Shown here piece after piece: positions 23,099 through 35,369 of a stretch of 64,000 nucleotides of DNA. Source of the DNA: Paramecium sonneborni (lineage: Eukaryota; Ciliophora; Oligohymenophorea; Peniculida; Parameciidae); the NCBI GenBank assembly GCA_905182985.1, contig CAJJDN010000032.1:87944-151943 (forward strand). The letters are read 5' to 3'. The position numbers were made by a program, and so were the translations under genes. Each line of letters opens with the position of its first letter. The stretch's first letter is position 1. The notes under the pieces are model-generated. The model saw nothing but the letters and a program-made list of their open reading frames with translations, made no database searches and was not told the origin of the DNA.

Positions 23099-25753
23099 TC
23101 AACAACATTAATTTAATACAGTTTATAATTCTCCCTAAGTGACGGGCTTAGAAATGAAATAATCCATCCCACTCTCAAATCCTTGTTTTTTGGTCTCCTC
23201 ATCAGAAAACCCACTACAACCAATAATTGTACATTTATTTATTTGTTTCTCATTCTCCATTATTCTTATTAATTTTGATGTTTGATATCCATCCATCAAA
23301 GGCATCTAAATATCAATTATCACACATCTTATCCATTTACAACAATTACCTTACCATTCATTCAAGAAATCCAAAGCTTCCTGACCACTCTTTGCCTATT
23401 TAAATCTAAACTTTAAATTCTACAATAAAAAACCCAAAGTTATTAAATTTATTGGTTCATCATCAACTATTAAAATTCGTGGACAAGTACAAGTCTCATA
23501 AGATTCTTATATAGGATCTTCTTAAAAATTGCCATCATCACATTAGAACTAATAAATCGTACTTTCATTTTCTTCTATTTTCTATTCACTAATCACCTTA
23601 GCTCTAAATATTGATGCACTCATTGGTTATAATGTTAATTAATCTCTCTTCTACACTCTTACTATTGATAAATTACTCTCTTTCCTACCAAAATATTTTG
23701 TATCTTAAGAACAGTATACTGAACTCTTTCTCTCATTTTAATCTAATATCTTAAATACAAACCTAGTTCCTTATCCCAATCCTTTCGATTCAACTTATAA
23801 TCCTACATCTCCTCCGCTTAATTTCTATGCCAACACATTACTTATCATCAAACCCAAACCTACTCCTTTTGTATTTAAATGTTTCGAATCCTCTAATTTC
23901 CCAAAAGGTTAAAACAATTTCTTTATATCATCTGGCTTTAAACCAACTCCTGTATCTTCCACTGATATTTCAATCAATTTTGGCTATAACAATTTAGCTT
24001 CCACTTTTATACCTCCTGACTCTGTAAATTTTGTTGAATTATTTATTAAATTTAATATTATCTATTAAATTCTCTATTGATCAGATTTTATTAAACTTGG
24101 TATCTTTTTATCATACTTTAAACTTAATTATAAATTCTTTGCACCTACAGTAAATGTCATCATTGCTATTGCATCAAATATAAGATTTTTTATTGCAAAT
24201 TCCTAAAAAGTTAACTTAAATTTTCCAGCCTTTAATTATGCTAAATCCAATAAATCATTAGCCAATCTCTAAATTGATTCAGCTGAACTCTTTAATGGTT
24301 TCAAGTACCTAATTATTTATATTATATTGTTACTTTATACTTGTTTCCTTATCCTAAGAGTATTTCTATAATAATTGAGCACTTATTGCACATATGGCAC
24401 CTAAAGGATTTCTCAATTCATGTGCAACATAAGATAACATTTTTGATTTATTTGAATTTTGTTGTTATAATACTTTATACTAATTAAATAGAGTCACATC
24501 TCTTATCATTAAAAGCACATTTTTTTTATTTTCATATGTATAACCTTTAATAGTTATTTAAATTAATAATCCAGCAGAGTCTTCATCATCAGACTATTCT
24601 TCATGCATTTCATTTTGAGCCTCTTCCTCTTTAGATTCCTCAATCATACATAACATTTTCACTTCTCTCCCAAATTTAATTTTATCTTACCCTTTCAGTG
24701 TTTTTTAAGAATGACAAGATAATTATCTTTAATAAGGTGATGGAATTCCAGTTCGATCTATTAAAGCTTTTTCAATTTCTTGACTTAATGTTTCGGCTTT
24801 ACTTAATTCATATTCATAATAGTTATAATAAGTTTGTTCATCCATTGGAACAAAGTAATCTTTTATTATAGAGTTTTCTTCATTAAGTTATTATTCAAAT
24901 TCATGAGAATTACTTTTTAATTTTTTATTTAATGCTGCAAACATTTTATCAAATTATGCTTACTCACCAAATTAAAATTTAGAAGAATAATTTTTTAATT
25001 CATAAAGTCGCTTGGGAATAAGATCTTCAGAAATAGGTTTTCTACCCAACAAAGTTCTCACTTAATTATTATGATATTCAATTTTATTTTAATCATTAAT
25101 GATTATTATACCCTCAGGAAATTGATTGAAAAGAGTTTTATAAAAACTATTTTAATATTCGATTTATTCTCTAATAGATACTTCTCTCTAAGGTTATTAT
25201 TATTAATGATGTAATTATTAACCTAAAGATAATATTTAAACGTGATTCGAATCTTCATCTAAAATTTATTCTTATGGGCTATCTAATTTATCAGTTAAAC
25301 TACGAGAACTACGTTTTTTAGAGCTTAATTTTTTGTGTTAGTTCTTCATACCCTTTTCTGCAAATAACTAATATATTAAAATAAGAGCATAAAGTATTTC
25401 TCCAAAAATTAATCCAATTTATGAAGAATCAAGAATTAAAAAAAATGAAGTAAGATTGACTGAAGCAATAACAACAACAACAAAACCTACTCTAACTATT
25501 TTATTTGGTAATATTGTATCAACATCTAACTGAATTGTAAGACCAAGCCAAAAATATTAAAATCTACTCAGAAATCCATCATTTATCAAACCCATATCAA
25601 CACTACCTAAGCAAAAAAGATTCAAGACTTACCATAAGGATTTGCTTATTAGTTTTGAATGGTCAGAATAATTTTAAATGTATCTGTTTAATGGCAATAA
25701 TAAAATTGTTAAGAGGATGCTAAATAAAACCTAAAAGTATTCTGTATTCTCAT
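23099..25753 (-). CDS. Membrane-bound hybrid histidine kinase / response regulator
   Basis: Two-component proteins are sparse in eukaryotes, but hybrid kinases are known in ciliates. The predicted start is ATG 25753 and the stop TGA 23099-23101, with at least two introns (26 nt near 25623 and 25 nt near 24310), giving about 860 residues. In order: hydrophobic helices (VGFVVVVIASVNLTSFFLIL and GEILYALILIYQLF), a PAS-like segment (FPEGIIIINDQNKIEYHN), the HisKA phosphoacceptor box (MLSYVAHELRNPLGAICAIS), the HATPase N box (QIILNLINNSTKFTESGG), G1 DTGVGL and G2 GVGLGLMIS boxes, then a receiver domain (RILIVDDEPINL, phosphoacceptor Asp in IIDIQMPLMDG, Lys in SKPVTQGEL). His, Asp and Lys are all present, so intramolecular phosphorelay is plausible. 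The signal sensed is unknown. Confidence 0.9.
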
Positions 25754-25839
25754 TAACTATTTTTATAATAAGTACCATTATAAAATAAGTGAGTTGAATA
25801 AATAATCTCAAATAAATATTCTTCATTATATTTATTATG

Positions 25840-27940
25840 TTTATTATATTATATTATTTATTGCGTACATCCTCTTTGATATATCCGATTGTTAATACCT
25901 GTAACTTTTATTGCATACTCAACGTATCCTTTATAAAAAAATATTACAACACCTAATTTCAACACTCAATACTATTTTCCATTTGATTTAACATAAACTT
26001 CTACTCATTCTAACAGCAATAATTTTTTAAGAATTGATATTTAAGGATCCAAAACAATAATACATAACTTTATTTCAAAACACTTTACTCTAAATAGACT
26101 AAGATCCTATTTATTTTTTCATAAGATTCAAATTTTACACTTTTTTTAAATTAATATTTTTTTTTGCAACAACTGTAGTATCCTCAAAAAGCATTCAAAG
26201 CATTAACCTTTAGAACAATTGAAGCTTGAACAATTAATAAAATGAGCTCTGAAAAAATATTTACTGTGTAGGAGGAACTATAGCTTTTGATGGTCCAATA
26301 AATGTGTCAATTAAGATATTTGATACAACCTTAGTCAGAGGGTGTTACAAGCTTAATTATTCTCTTACCTAAAAATCAAAAATTTGCGACTTTTCATAGT
26401 GCTATTCCATGCTTTCCTGCAAAACTGGCTTGTTCCCATAGTTCATCAGGTAATCTTATAATTGTTAGTAATTTAAATGTTAATAAATAATAAACAATTT
26501 CCTTTAAATTTATTCATCCTTCAAAATCAAATAAATCTATACTTTTAATAAATTTATCAGTTAGTTATACTGATGAAGTTGATTCAAGCAATACTCTTAA
26601 TTTATGACTTGTTTTTATTATGGAATGCTTACTGTTTTTACAGTTAAAAGTTGTGTATAAAAAAGTTGATTAAAGTGGGAGTGTTATAAAATATAAATTA
26701 AAAAATTAAATTCTATTTTAACAGGTTCTCAAATTAAATTAACATTACCTAATGATATTAAATGGGCTAATACAGTTAAATATTCATTAGATGAGGAAGA
26801 TTGTACTTCTACTCGGATTTCATCTCAAATAGTAATTGTTACTATTCCTCTAAATACTCCAACAGAATCTGGTGAGTTAATTACTTAAGCTCCATATACT
26901 TATTAGCCACTCTCTAAATTTAAATTTAAAATAACAAAAATTCTATTGTCTATGATTATAATTTTAAATTTAGCAATTACATAATAATGTTAAATTACTT
27001 TAGCAGACTATTCCAGAACTGTTCATATGAATAGAGCTAAATTACACTATACTTTTTATCAAATTTGATACATTTTAACCAATAAATACTAAATTAACTT
27101 TCACATTAATTGGATATCAATTGGATTCAGTTTACAAATTTAAATTTAATGGTTTAGACTATAAATCAGCGTTTTCTCTTTTTGTTACTTCATCAGAAAA
27201 TATGATTAAAATCCAAATTTAATACAGATATTGAGAATCTTCATATTATGATATCTTTTTGAATATCATCTCCGCTTTAAGTTTGTCAATGACAAGATTT
27301 TATTTTTCAAGATAATTAGGATTTAAAATTAAATAAACTTATGTAGAAAATTTGATTGGTATGAATACCATCATGAGTCTATGTGTATTTTTATTATAAA
27401 TATATCTATTCATTTTAGTTTTGTTATATCTTGCCTTAACTATTAGTGTTCTATTAGTTTATAAAGATCAATTAAGAGAATAATTATTCATTAGCAGTAT
27501 TATAATAACATTAGATCATCCAAAGATTTTATTTAAATTTAAATGTCAATGAATGGATAAAAATTTAATCATTAAGAACATTTTCTAAAATTGATGAATC
27601 TATTGTATAAAGATTCTAAGTATACTTATAATAAGCTTTTCAAAAGATGTTACAAAAAAAACTCATAATTAAATTTCAGAAAGAAATGCCATATCCAAAA
27701 CAAGAGATCTTTAATAGATCACAAGAAGTTTTTGTGATATGTATACATAATAATGAAGTTTCTAAACCTTTGTCAATTGGAGAATCTTAAAGAGAGTTTT
27801 CAGATATACCATAAAAATAAAAGCTTGAATATTAATTATAGTAGAAAATATTGTAAGAGCAGTTAAGGATTGATTTCCTGAAATCAATAAGAATTATAAA
27901 GATAAATGATATATAAATTGATAAATTTTTAATATATTTT
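25840..27940 (+). CDS. Unresolved multi-exon membrane/surface protein (possibly damaged)
   Basis: Several protein-like stretches in changing frames lie here: ITTPNFNTQYYFPFDLTQT near 25950, GVTSLIILLPKNQKFATF near 26345, QIKLTLPNDIKWANTVKY near 26735, and KLTFTLIGYQLDSVYKFKF near 27090. A hydrophobic segment lies near 27370-27470 and a Q/E-rich tail (LEYQLQQKILQEQLRI) near 27820. Introns of 31 nt (near 26310) and 34 nt (near 27384) reconcile some frames, but all three frames carry TGA near 26220-26250, so I could not build one clean gene. Beta-strand-rich outer part plus membrane helix suggests a surface protein. The last frame stays open into the ureohydrolase ATG at 27944. Borders are approximate. 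Confidence 0.35.
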
Positions 27941-27943
27941 TCT

Positions 27944-28888
27944 ATGAATTAAGATGTTGATTTTATTTAGTGCAAACCATCTATTTCAATTGATTTTCAA
28001 ATGGAAGACTTACCTAAATTTAAAAATGAACCGAACATTGTTGTATTGTTTGGTTTTCCCTATGACGAAGGCACAATTAGAAATAAGGGTAGAGCTGGAG
28101 GAGAAAATGCATATGAATAAATTATGCTAGCATTAAAATAAAAACTTAAGGAATGTAACATATCATAAAAGATTATACATGTTGGAGCTGTACCTAAACA
28201 ATTATCTTTAGAAGATGCTCATGAGTATCTATATTAACATGTTGGTGAAATATTTTATTAATTACCTTAAGCAAAAGTAATTGTTATTGGTGGTAGTAAT
28301 GATCAAAGCTACCCAAATTTTAAAGGATTAGTTGATGGAATGCAATCCAAAAAATTAGGTGTTATTAATATAGATTCTCATTTAGATGTTAGACCATTGA
28401 TTAATTAAAATTAATCTCACTCAGGATCTCCTTTTAGAAGTATGCTTGAAGATACAGAGCGATTTTAGAATAGTAAATTTGTGGAATTTGCAATTAAAGG
28501 ATGTACTTGCTCTTATGAACATTATAAATATGTATTAAACAAAGGCGGTAAAGTTTATTTCTTGGAAAAAGATATAAGAAGGCTAAAGGCTGAAAATTAA
28601 GGATTGTGTGCTATGAATAATGTTTTAACAGAATTTGAAGAGGATAATAATATTGATTATATTTTCTTGTCTTTTGATGTTGATTCCATAAATAGTGCAT
28701 GGTGTCCAGGAGTATCTGCTCCTTCTGTTGTAGGAGGATTAACTAATATTGAAGCATTATCTATTATGGACAGAGCTAAAAAATCAAAAAAAATTAAATT
28801 AATCGATTTGAGTGAATTTAATCCAGCAGTCGAATGTGAACGTACCTCTAATTTAATTTCAGAAATGATTATCACATTCATTTTATGA
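27944..28888 (+). CDS. Ureohydrolase (formimidoylglutamase/agmatinase/arginase family)
   Basis: An uninterrupted frame of 314 residues runs from ATG 27944 (MNQDVDFIQCKPSIS) to TGA 28886-28888, the normal size of the family. Binuclear manganese-site motifs are visible: GGSNDQSYPNFKGL (where GGDHS-type sequences sit), VINIDSHLDVRP (DxHxD) and FLSFDVDSINSAWCPGVSAP (SxDxDxxxP-like), followed by the conserved glutamate region IDLSEFNPAVE. Such enzymes hydrolyse guanidino groups of arginine, agmatine or N-formimino-glutamate. The N-terminal FGFPYDEGTIRNKGRAGG favours the formimidoylglutamase branch. In the GGDHS-type loop the His appears replaced (GGSND), as also happens in HutG-like proteins. Substrate is not certain. 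Confidence 0.8.
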
Positions 28889-29406
28889 AAATTTATATAA
28901 ATCAACTAATAATATCAATCAATTCATTTAATTCAAATTATATAATAATTTATTTAACCAAAAATATATAAGATATAAGAATATCAATTTTATCACCTAT
29001 TTTCAAGAGAGCCTTATTTTTTTTAGATAATTCAAAAGATAAAATTAAAAATTTAATTAAGTCAAGTGTTAAATTTTTACAATATTCTATCTTAAAGTTT
29101 GTTAAATAAAAATTCATTACTAAAGCAATCATGAAATTATAAATATCACTTCTGAGCATATAAATATTTTTTTAAAGTAAACTATTTAACAAAGTTTAGA
29201 TACTTTCCTATACTTTAAAAAGGTGGCACCCATTTATTATCAAAAGTAATTCTTTTAGAAAAATTTTTTATGTATCAAAATGACTGAGAGTGAAGTAAAC
29301 CTCTATTAAGCATTATTATTATAATTAAATTAAATAAAAATACAAATATCCAGAAAACTATCTATTTTTTTATTATATTAGCGTATTCACTAACTTGCAA
29401 GAAATA
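28889..29406. other. Spacer with an open frame of unknown status
   Basis: In the ciliate code a plus-strand frame without a clear start runs from about 28955 to 29285 (including SPIFKRALFFLDNSKDKIKN). An ATG near 29280 opens another (MTESEVNLYQALLLQLNQ). Neither shows a known motif. It may be an extra exon of the small gene that follows, or noncoding. Confidence 0.25.
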
Positions 29407-29739
29407 ATGAATGTCATTATGGCTATTGGTAGTTTTTACAACAGAGATGATGGCAAAATTTTAATTTTTAAAAGTACTAAAAGTTAAATAAACTATAAAT
29501 TTTACATTGTTTAATTCAATTTTTAGTAAAAAATGCTTATTTTTTAAAACTATATCTTTTCTAAAGATTTTGAGAAGAAGCTTAAAAGGCTGGAAAAAAC
29601 TGATTCAAATTTATTTAAAAAAGAGAGAAAATCTGAATTGAATAAAATGGAATCTGCTTTTTGTAATTGTATAAATTTAAAAAAAAAAAAACTCAGCGAA
29701 AAGGCAAAAATATTTGAGAAATTATTCGATAGGATATGA
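29407..29739 (+). CDS. Small hypothetical protein
   Basis: The ATG at 29407 opens a 110-residue frame (MNVIMAIGSFYNRDDGKI ...) ending at TGA 29737-29739. The second half is strongly basic and helical (SKDFEKKLKRLEKTDSNLF), typical of real coding sequence in this window. The frame is open upstream to about 29290, so the true start may be earlier. I do not recognise the family. It lies 242 bp before the IQ-MORN gene on the same strand. Confidence 0.4.
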
Positions 29740-29981
29740 TATCTATTCTTGAAAAAATCAACAAAAATTAAATTAAACTATGTTTATACAAATTTAAACT
29801 TAGTTGGAATAATAAAATTAAATAGAAATTTGTTACCTAGAGATAGTTAAGAAGATAATTTTTATTTTAATTACAATTCTTATGATAGGCAGCTTCAGTA
29901 CAATCTTAAATGTCATAAAGAATATGATATTATATTTTCATAACAATTTTTTAAATTCAATAAAACAAATTAATAATAAAT

Positions 29982-31207
29982 ATGGGGTCGAACTGCTCAA
30001 ATTGTAGATAATGTTAAAAAGACAAACAAGAATTATTATATGAAGTAAATATAACTAAAAAAACAGAAAGTAATAAAAATGGTATTTCAGTAATGTCTTA
30101 ACCATCTTAAGGCTCAAATAAATCAATAAAAGTACAGATGCATATAGAAATATTAGAATGGAACTAATAATAATTAAATAAAGGACAATAAAGAATCAAT
30201 ACTTAAAAAGCAATAAGAAGAATAATTAATTTGCTAGATGGCAATTACAATATAAAAATAATGGAAAGGTCACAAAGCTAGATTGAATTTTAAAAAAATG
30301 AAGTCAAGCAATAAGGATTAAAAATGTGATGATCAAATATCGAGTTAAAGCAATAAAAAAAGAAATGCTTATAAATATTTCAATTCAGAGGAATATGCAG
30401 GTAGTTGAATTTTATTATGAAACAGATGTTAATGCTAATAATACTAATCGTGAAAAAAGACCAAAATATCAATTTAAAAGTGGTGCTTCATATGATGGAG
30501 AATGGGTGGGAAATAAAAGAGATGGAGAAGGAATTTAAATTTGGCCAGATGGAGCAAAATATGAAGGATAATGGGTAAATAATAAGGCATGTGGGAAAGG
30601 AACATTTTATCATGCAGATGGAGATACATATATAGGTTTATGGGATAATGATAAGGCAAATGGATTTGGTGTATATAGATAATCAAATGGAGCTGTTTAT
30701 GAAGGATTTTGGTAAAATGATTTTTAACATGGATAAGGGCAAGAAAAATGTTATTATATTTTTAAATGTAGGGATTGATAATTCAAGTTATGATGGAGAA
30801 TATTTTTAAGGAAAGAAACAAGGGAAAGGTTTATATATTTGGCCAGATGGAAGCAGGTTTGAAGGAATATGGTTTGATAATAAAATTAATGGATATGTAA
30901 TAATATTAATAATAATTAGGGTGAATATGCTTGGGCTGATGGAAGAAAATATTAAGGTAATTGGAGATAAAATAAAATGCATGGTTATGGTGTTTATTAA
31001 TGGGCTGATGGAAGAGCTTACCATGGTGAGTATTAGGACGATAAAAAGCATGGAAAAGGTAAATATTTTTGGCCAGATGGGAGAATGTTTGAAGGTGAAT
31101 GGGTTGATGGAAAATAGCATGGAAGAGGCAAATATATATTGGCTGATGGATCAATTAAATATGGCTTATGGGAAAATGGAAGAAGAATTAAATGGGAGGA
31201 TAAACAA
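29982..31207 (+). CDS. IQ-motif and MORN-repeat protein (first copy, truncated by N)
   Basis: The start ATG 29982 gives MGSNCSNC, which fits N-myristoylation plus palmitoylation. Introns of 25 nt (near 30133), 25 nt (near 30403), 22 nt (near 30751) and 23 nt (near 30897) are needed. An IQ calmodulin-binding motif (AITIQKQWKGHKARLNF) is followed by about ten MORN repeats of the YDGEWVGNKRDGEGI type. MORN arrays bind membranes or scaffold cytoskeletal structures, and the lipidated N-terminus would suit a cortical location. This copy stops at 31207, just before the N, within the last four codons. The complete end (TGA 32380-32382) is in the second copy. Confidence 0.8.
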
Positions 31208-32376
31208 NATGAAGTAAATATAACTAAAAAAACAGAAAGTAATAAAAATGGTATTTCAGTAATGTCTTAACCATCTTAAGGCTCAAATAAATCAATAAAA
31301 GTACAGATGCATATAGAAATATTAGAATGGAACTAATAATAATTAAATAAAGGACAATAAAGAATCAATACTTAAAAAGCAATAAGAAGAATAATTAATT
31401 TGCTAGATGGCAATTACAATATAAAAATAATGGAAAGGTCACAAAGCTAGATTGAATTTTAAAAAAATGAAGTCAAGCAATAAGGATTAAAAATGTGATG
31501 ATCAAATATCGAGTTAAAGCAATAAAAAAAGAAATGCTTATAAATATTTCAATTCAGAGGAATATGCAGGTAGTTGAATTTTATTATGAAACAGATGTTA
31601 ATGCTAATAATACTAATCGTGAAAAAAGACCAAAATATCAATTTAAAAGTGGTGCTTCATATGATGGAGAATGGGTGGGAAATAAAAGAGATGGAGAAGG
31701 AATTTAAATTTGGCCAGATGGAGCAAAATATGAAGGATAATGGGTAAATAATAAGGCATGTGGGAAAGGAACATTTTATCATGCAGATGGAGATACATAT
31801 ATAGGTTTATGGGATAATGATAAGGCAAATGGATTTGGTGTATATAGATAATCAAATGGAGCTGTTTATGAAGGATTTTGGTAAAATGATTTTTAACATG
31901 GATAAGGGCAAGAAAAATGTTATTATATTTTTAAATGTAGGGATTGATAATTCAAGTTATGATGGAGAATATTTTTAAGGAAAGAAACAAGGGAAAGGTT
32001 TATATATTTGGCCAGATGGAAGCAGGTTTGAAGGAATATGGTTTGATAATAAAATTAATGGATATGTAATAATATTAATAATAATTAGGGTGAATATGCT
32101 TGGGCTGATGGAAGAAAATATTAAGGTAATTGGAGATAAAATAAAATGCATGGTTATGGTGTTTATTAATGGGCTGATGGAAGAGCTTACCATGGTGAGT
32201 ATTAGGACGATAAAAAGCATGGAAAAGGTAAATATTTTTGGCCAGATGGGAGAATGTTTGAAGGTGAATGGGTTGATGGAAAATAGCATGGAAGAGGCAA
32301 ATATATATTGGCTGATGGATCAATTAAATATGGCTTATGGGAAAATGGAAGAAGAATTAAATGGGAGGATAAACAA
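30040..32376. repeat. Direct repeat pair (1168 bp each) separated by one N
   Basis: Bases 30040-31207 and 31209-32376 match over 1168 bp around the single N at 31208 (offset 1169). The first copy carries the unique 5' part of the IQ-MORN gene and the second the unique 3' end. This fits overlapping contig ends left unmerged. Confidence 0.95.
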
Positions 32377-32382
32377 TAGTGA
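31209..32382 (+). CDS. IQ-MORN gene, second copy with the true 3' end
   Basis: This repeats the gene at 29982-31207 but lacks the first ~20 codons (it begins at the GAAGTA of codon ~21) and adds the authentic end: a final Asp-Lys-Gln-Gln and TGA at 32380-32382. Joining 29982-31207 to 32377-32382 gives one intact gene of roughly 420 residues. Treat this as the same locus. Confidence 0.8.
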
Positions 32383-32840
32383 TCTAATAAGACTCTCCTT
32401 TCTTATTTTTATAGTCTATATTTAAGTGTAATACCTAAAAATATCAATAACTAATTAAAATTTACCTAATTTATTTTTAATTATTTTAATGGACTTTATT
32501 CAAGGTATTTAGTGTCTTAATTCTTATTTTCATTTTTTTTAACTTAAACTTATTTGAATTAATTATAAAAATCATTCAGATAATTTTAGGAATTTCAGAA
32601 CTGTGTAGAGTAAATTTACTCAAACCTAAATTTCAATACTAAAATAAGTATTATACATAAAATATGATTTATATTTTTTATCATATTTAAACAAGTATGA
32701 ATAAATTGTTTTTGATTATTGACAATTCTATAATTGATAAATGATAGTAGTAAAGACTAAATATAAAAAAACAATCATAATATAAAACTTTTAAGTTTAA
32801 ACAATTTTTTTATACAAATTAACATCAATAAAAAATTAAA
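32383..32840. other. Intergenic spacer between convergent genes
   Basis: This is 458 bp of very AT-rich sequence between the stops of the IQ-MORN gene and the NPC1-like gene. Nothing recognisable is present. Confidence 0.45.
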
Positions 32841-33769
32841 TCAAATAGGATCTATAAAGATTTCATTGTTAGTTTTTTATTTATATAGTCTAAATCCAGT
32901 TATTGATGCTGCAATTAAAAGTGCACCTGCCCATACCCATAAGACCAAGTATCCATTGAAGCCTTCAAATACACCAGTAGCTTAATAAAGTATTTCCTCA
33001 TCATGGCACATAAGATCGCAATTATTGCATGAACATTTTTAAGATATTACAAATCCATCTGGTGTGACAATTTTTCCATCAGGATCTGGTGGATATTCAT
33101 ATTGACAATCAGGAACAAAATCAAAATTTATAGTTTCTTCATCATTATCCACAAATTTTACTGATATAAATTGTTTTGCTTATCCCCTAATGTATTAATG
33201 AATAAATATACACTGCTTATTCTCCTTGAAAATTAAAGAATCCTCCTGGAGTTTTCATCGCAGTTACTTAAGAAGCAAATTGTGTTCTTTTACAAGATGA
33301 CCACATGTCCTATATAGATTATTAAAAATATTTACACAAGCCACTTATGGTTTCACTTTTATTTCAACTAATTAAACTTTAAGTATATTTTTAGGATTTA
33401 ATGGGTCTTTCATATTTGTATATCCATTAGTAGTTAGGAAATTGCTTTAATTAGGACTGCAAGTATACTCACACCAAAACTTCTTTAAATTATAAGCACA
33501 ACTAAAAATTTTATAGAAATATGATACATATCACATCCACCACCAGCATTACCAAAAGAGGCATCAATTGCTTGAAAATTTCGTTGCATTTAATCATCTT
33601 AATTCTTGTTACAACAAACCATTTGTCCATCCATATGAGGACATTATGAAACTCTTGCAATAAAAGGCTCTGTATCAACCTCTAATGGATCACAATTATT
33701 TCCTTAACATTCTACAGAAAATGCACATCGAGAATATGAATACGTAATGAAGGTAAATAATATTATCAT
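32841..33769 (-). CDS. Stand-alone NPC1 N-terminal-domain protein with one membrane anchor
   Basis: The start ATG 33769 gives a signal peptide (MIILFTFITYSYSRCAF) and the stop is TGA 32841-32843; one 30-nt intron lies near 33510. The ~295-residue protein is cysteine-rich and follows the sterol-binding N-terminal domain of Niemann-Pick C1: GQMVCCNKNQ, GGCDCAYNLKKFWCEYTCSP, RTCGHLV, and near the end CSCNNCDLMCHDEE. A single membrane helix (GYLVLWVWAGALLIAAITGF) then ends the protein with a short tail. Full NPC1 has ~1,270 residues and 13 helices with a sterol-sensing domain; here nothing follows the first helix. It may capture sterol in an acidic or food-vacuole lumen. The family call is strong, the function inferred. 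Confidence 0.8.
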
Positions 33770-33804
33770 TAAATTAAATAATATTATTATTTAAGGGAAT
33801 TAAA

Positions 33805-35353
33805 TCATCTTAAACTTTAATTTTATAAATTTTATTCATCAATATCTTCATTACTTTTTATTGCTTCTCGGACTTTGATTTGTTTAATTCTATTCCTAAT
33901 TAACTTTGCTTTTTCGAAATAAATGCAAAAAAAATCGATATTTTAGAAATATACAAAAACTAACCAAAATAAATAATATAATTGCAACTATTTCAATCGA
34001 AAAACTTTTGTTTAATGAAGTATCTAACTTAGGTTCTTAAAATATATTGTAAAAATACCATTATAAGAGAAATCTTCAAAAAATAATATTGTTGGCTCAA
34101 ATTATGGTTTATAAATCAAATGATCTTGATTTTTAGCTTAATTAGCATATTTGTATATTGAAAAATAATGTGTTATATTAATAATAAGTCCAATTTCTAA
34201 TGAATATCTACCAAATAGAGATTCCATGTTTTAATTATTTAATTTAACACTTATATATTAATTTCCTAGAACCTGATTATGAGTGAGATTTTATTCAATA
34301 AGAGTTGATTTTGAAGCTGCTAAATTGGTCCAATTAATATAAGTGATATAAGGCTTAAGAGTAAACTAAAGAGAACTTTTCAAATTTACGGTATCAAGAA
34401 ATAATGGCTAATGATCATATTTATAAATTTATCTCTCTTCCTCTTCAGAAAGGGCAAACTAAATATAAAATTAAGGATCATTAGGATTTTAAGGATTAGG
34501 TAGAGAATGTTTATACATTTATTATGATAATGCACTAATTCCTCTTGAATAATTACTCCAAATTACTTCAAAACTTTCTTCATAAGATTATACAGAAGGA
34601 TGTAGTATCGATTAATCGAAATTTCTACAAACTACTCTAATATTCTTATAAAATATATCAAATACTTACTTCAACTGATTATTCATTTTATAGTTCAAAA
34701 CAAGGTGGATTACCATCAATATTTTAATTATAATAGTTTTCATCAACAGGAGTTTAACAATCTTAAGTTGGTTAATTCATTTCACAAATTATTTGATTCC
34801 ATTTAAGACATTACAAATCATAAAAGTCAGGAGGACATAAACATCCATAAGATAATCTATATCTTTTTTCACACTAACTTGAGTTTGCCTCTAAATCATA
34901 TTAATTTTTAGTTGCTCTCTTTTTAGAACAATAAAATTGGGTAACATTCAACAAAATTGATTATCCTAAACCACAATAAATTGGATGTAAAGGACCTTAC
35001 TTATAATATTCATCAACAATGATTGTGGTTTAATTAGTTTATTAATCTGATTGATCTTAATCCAAAATTCTCTTTCTTTAAAATAGGTTTAATACATTAT
35101 CTGCTTTTCTAATTAGGTTTTTTTAAAAATCTTCATTACTAACTTCATCTCCAAAATCATTTTCATCTTCATCAATGTATTGAGTTTATAAATCCAATAA
35201 CTCAGGCTTAAATCCAAATGTTGAATCTATCATATTTTTTGGTGTTTGAGTAATTAAATATTATGATTGGTATCTAAGATTTTCATAAATTGTGTTTAAA
35301 TCTTAAAGTAAAGAGGCACTAATAGATTTGAGTATCAAATATAATAATAACAT
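33805..35353 (-). CDS. Type I membrane protein of unknown family
   Basis: The start ATG 35353 is followed by a signal peptide (MLLLYLILKSISASLL). A 25-nt intron lies near 34645. The luminal part contains a cysteine-rich patch (SYGCLCPPDFYDLQC) and several N-glycosylation sequons (LLNVTQFYC, LTHNQ region). A membrane helix (SIEIVAIILFILVSFCIF) is followed by a basic tail. Two endings are possible: TGA 33848-33850 by direct reading, or TGA 33805-33807 in a frame with more typical codon use (KVREAIKSNEDIDEQN) if a further splice exists; I give the longer. About 490 residues. I do not recognise the family. Its start lies 16 bp from the stop of the FHA-BRCT gene. Confidence 0.65.
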
Positions 35354-35369
35354 ATATACTATAAAATTA

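Noticed and set aside
30474..32323. Several minus-strand frames in the MORN region with Met/His/Ile-rich translations
   Set aside because: They are antisense shadows of the GGxYxGxW MORN repeats on the plus strand.
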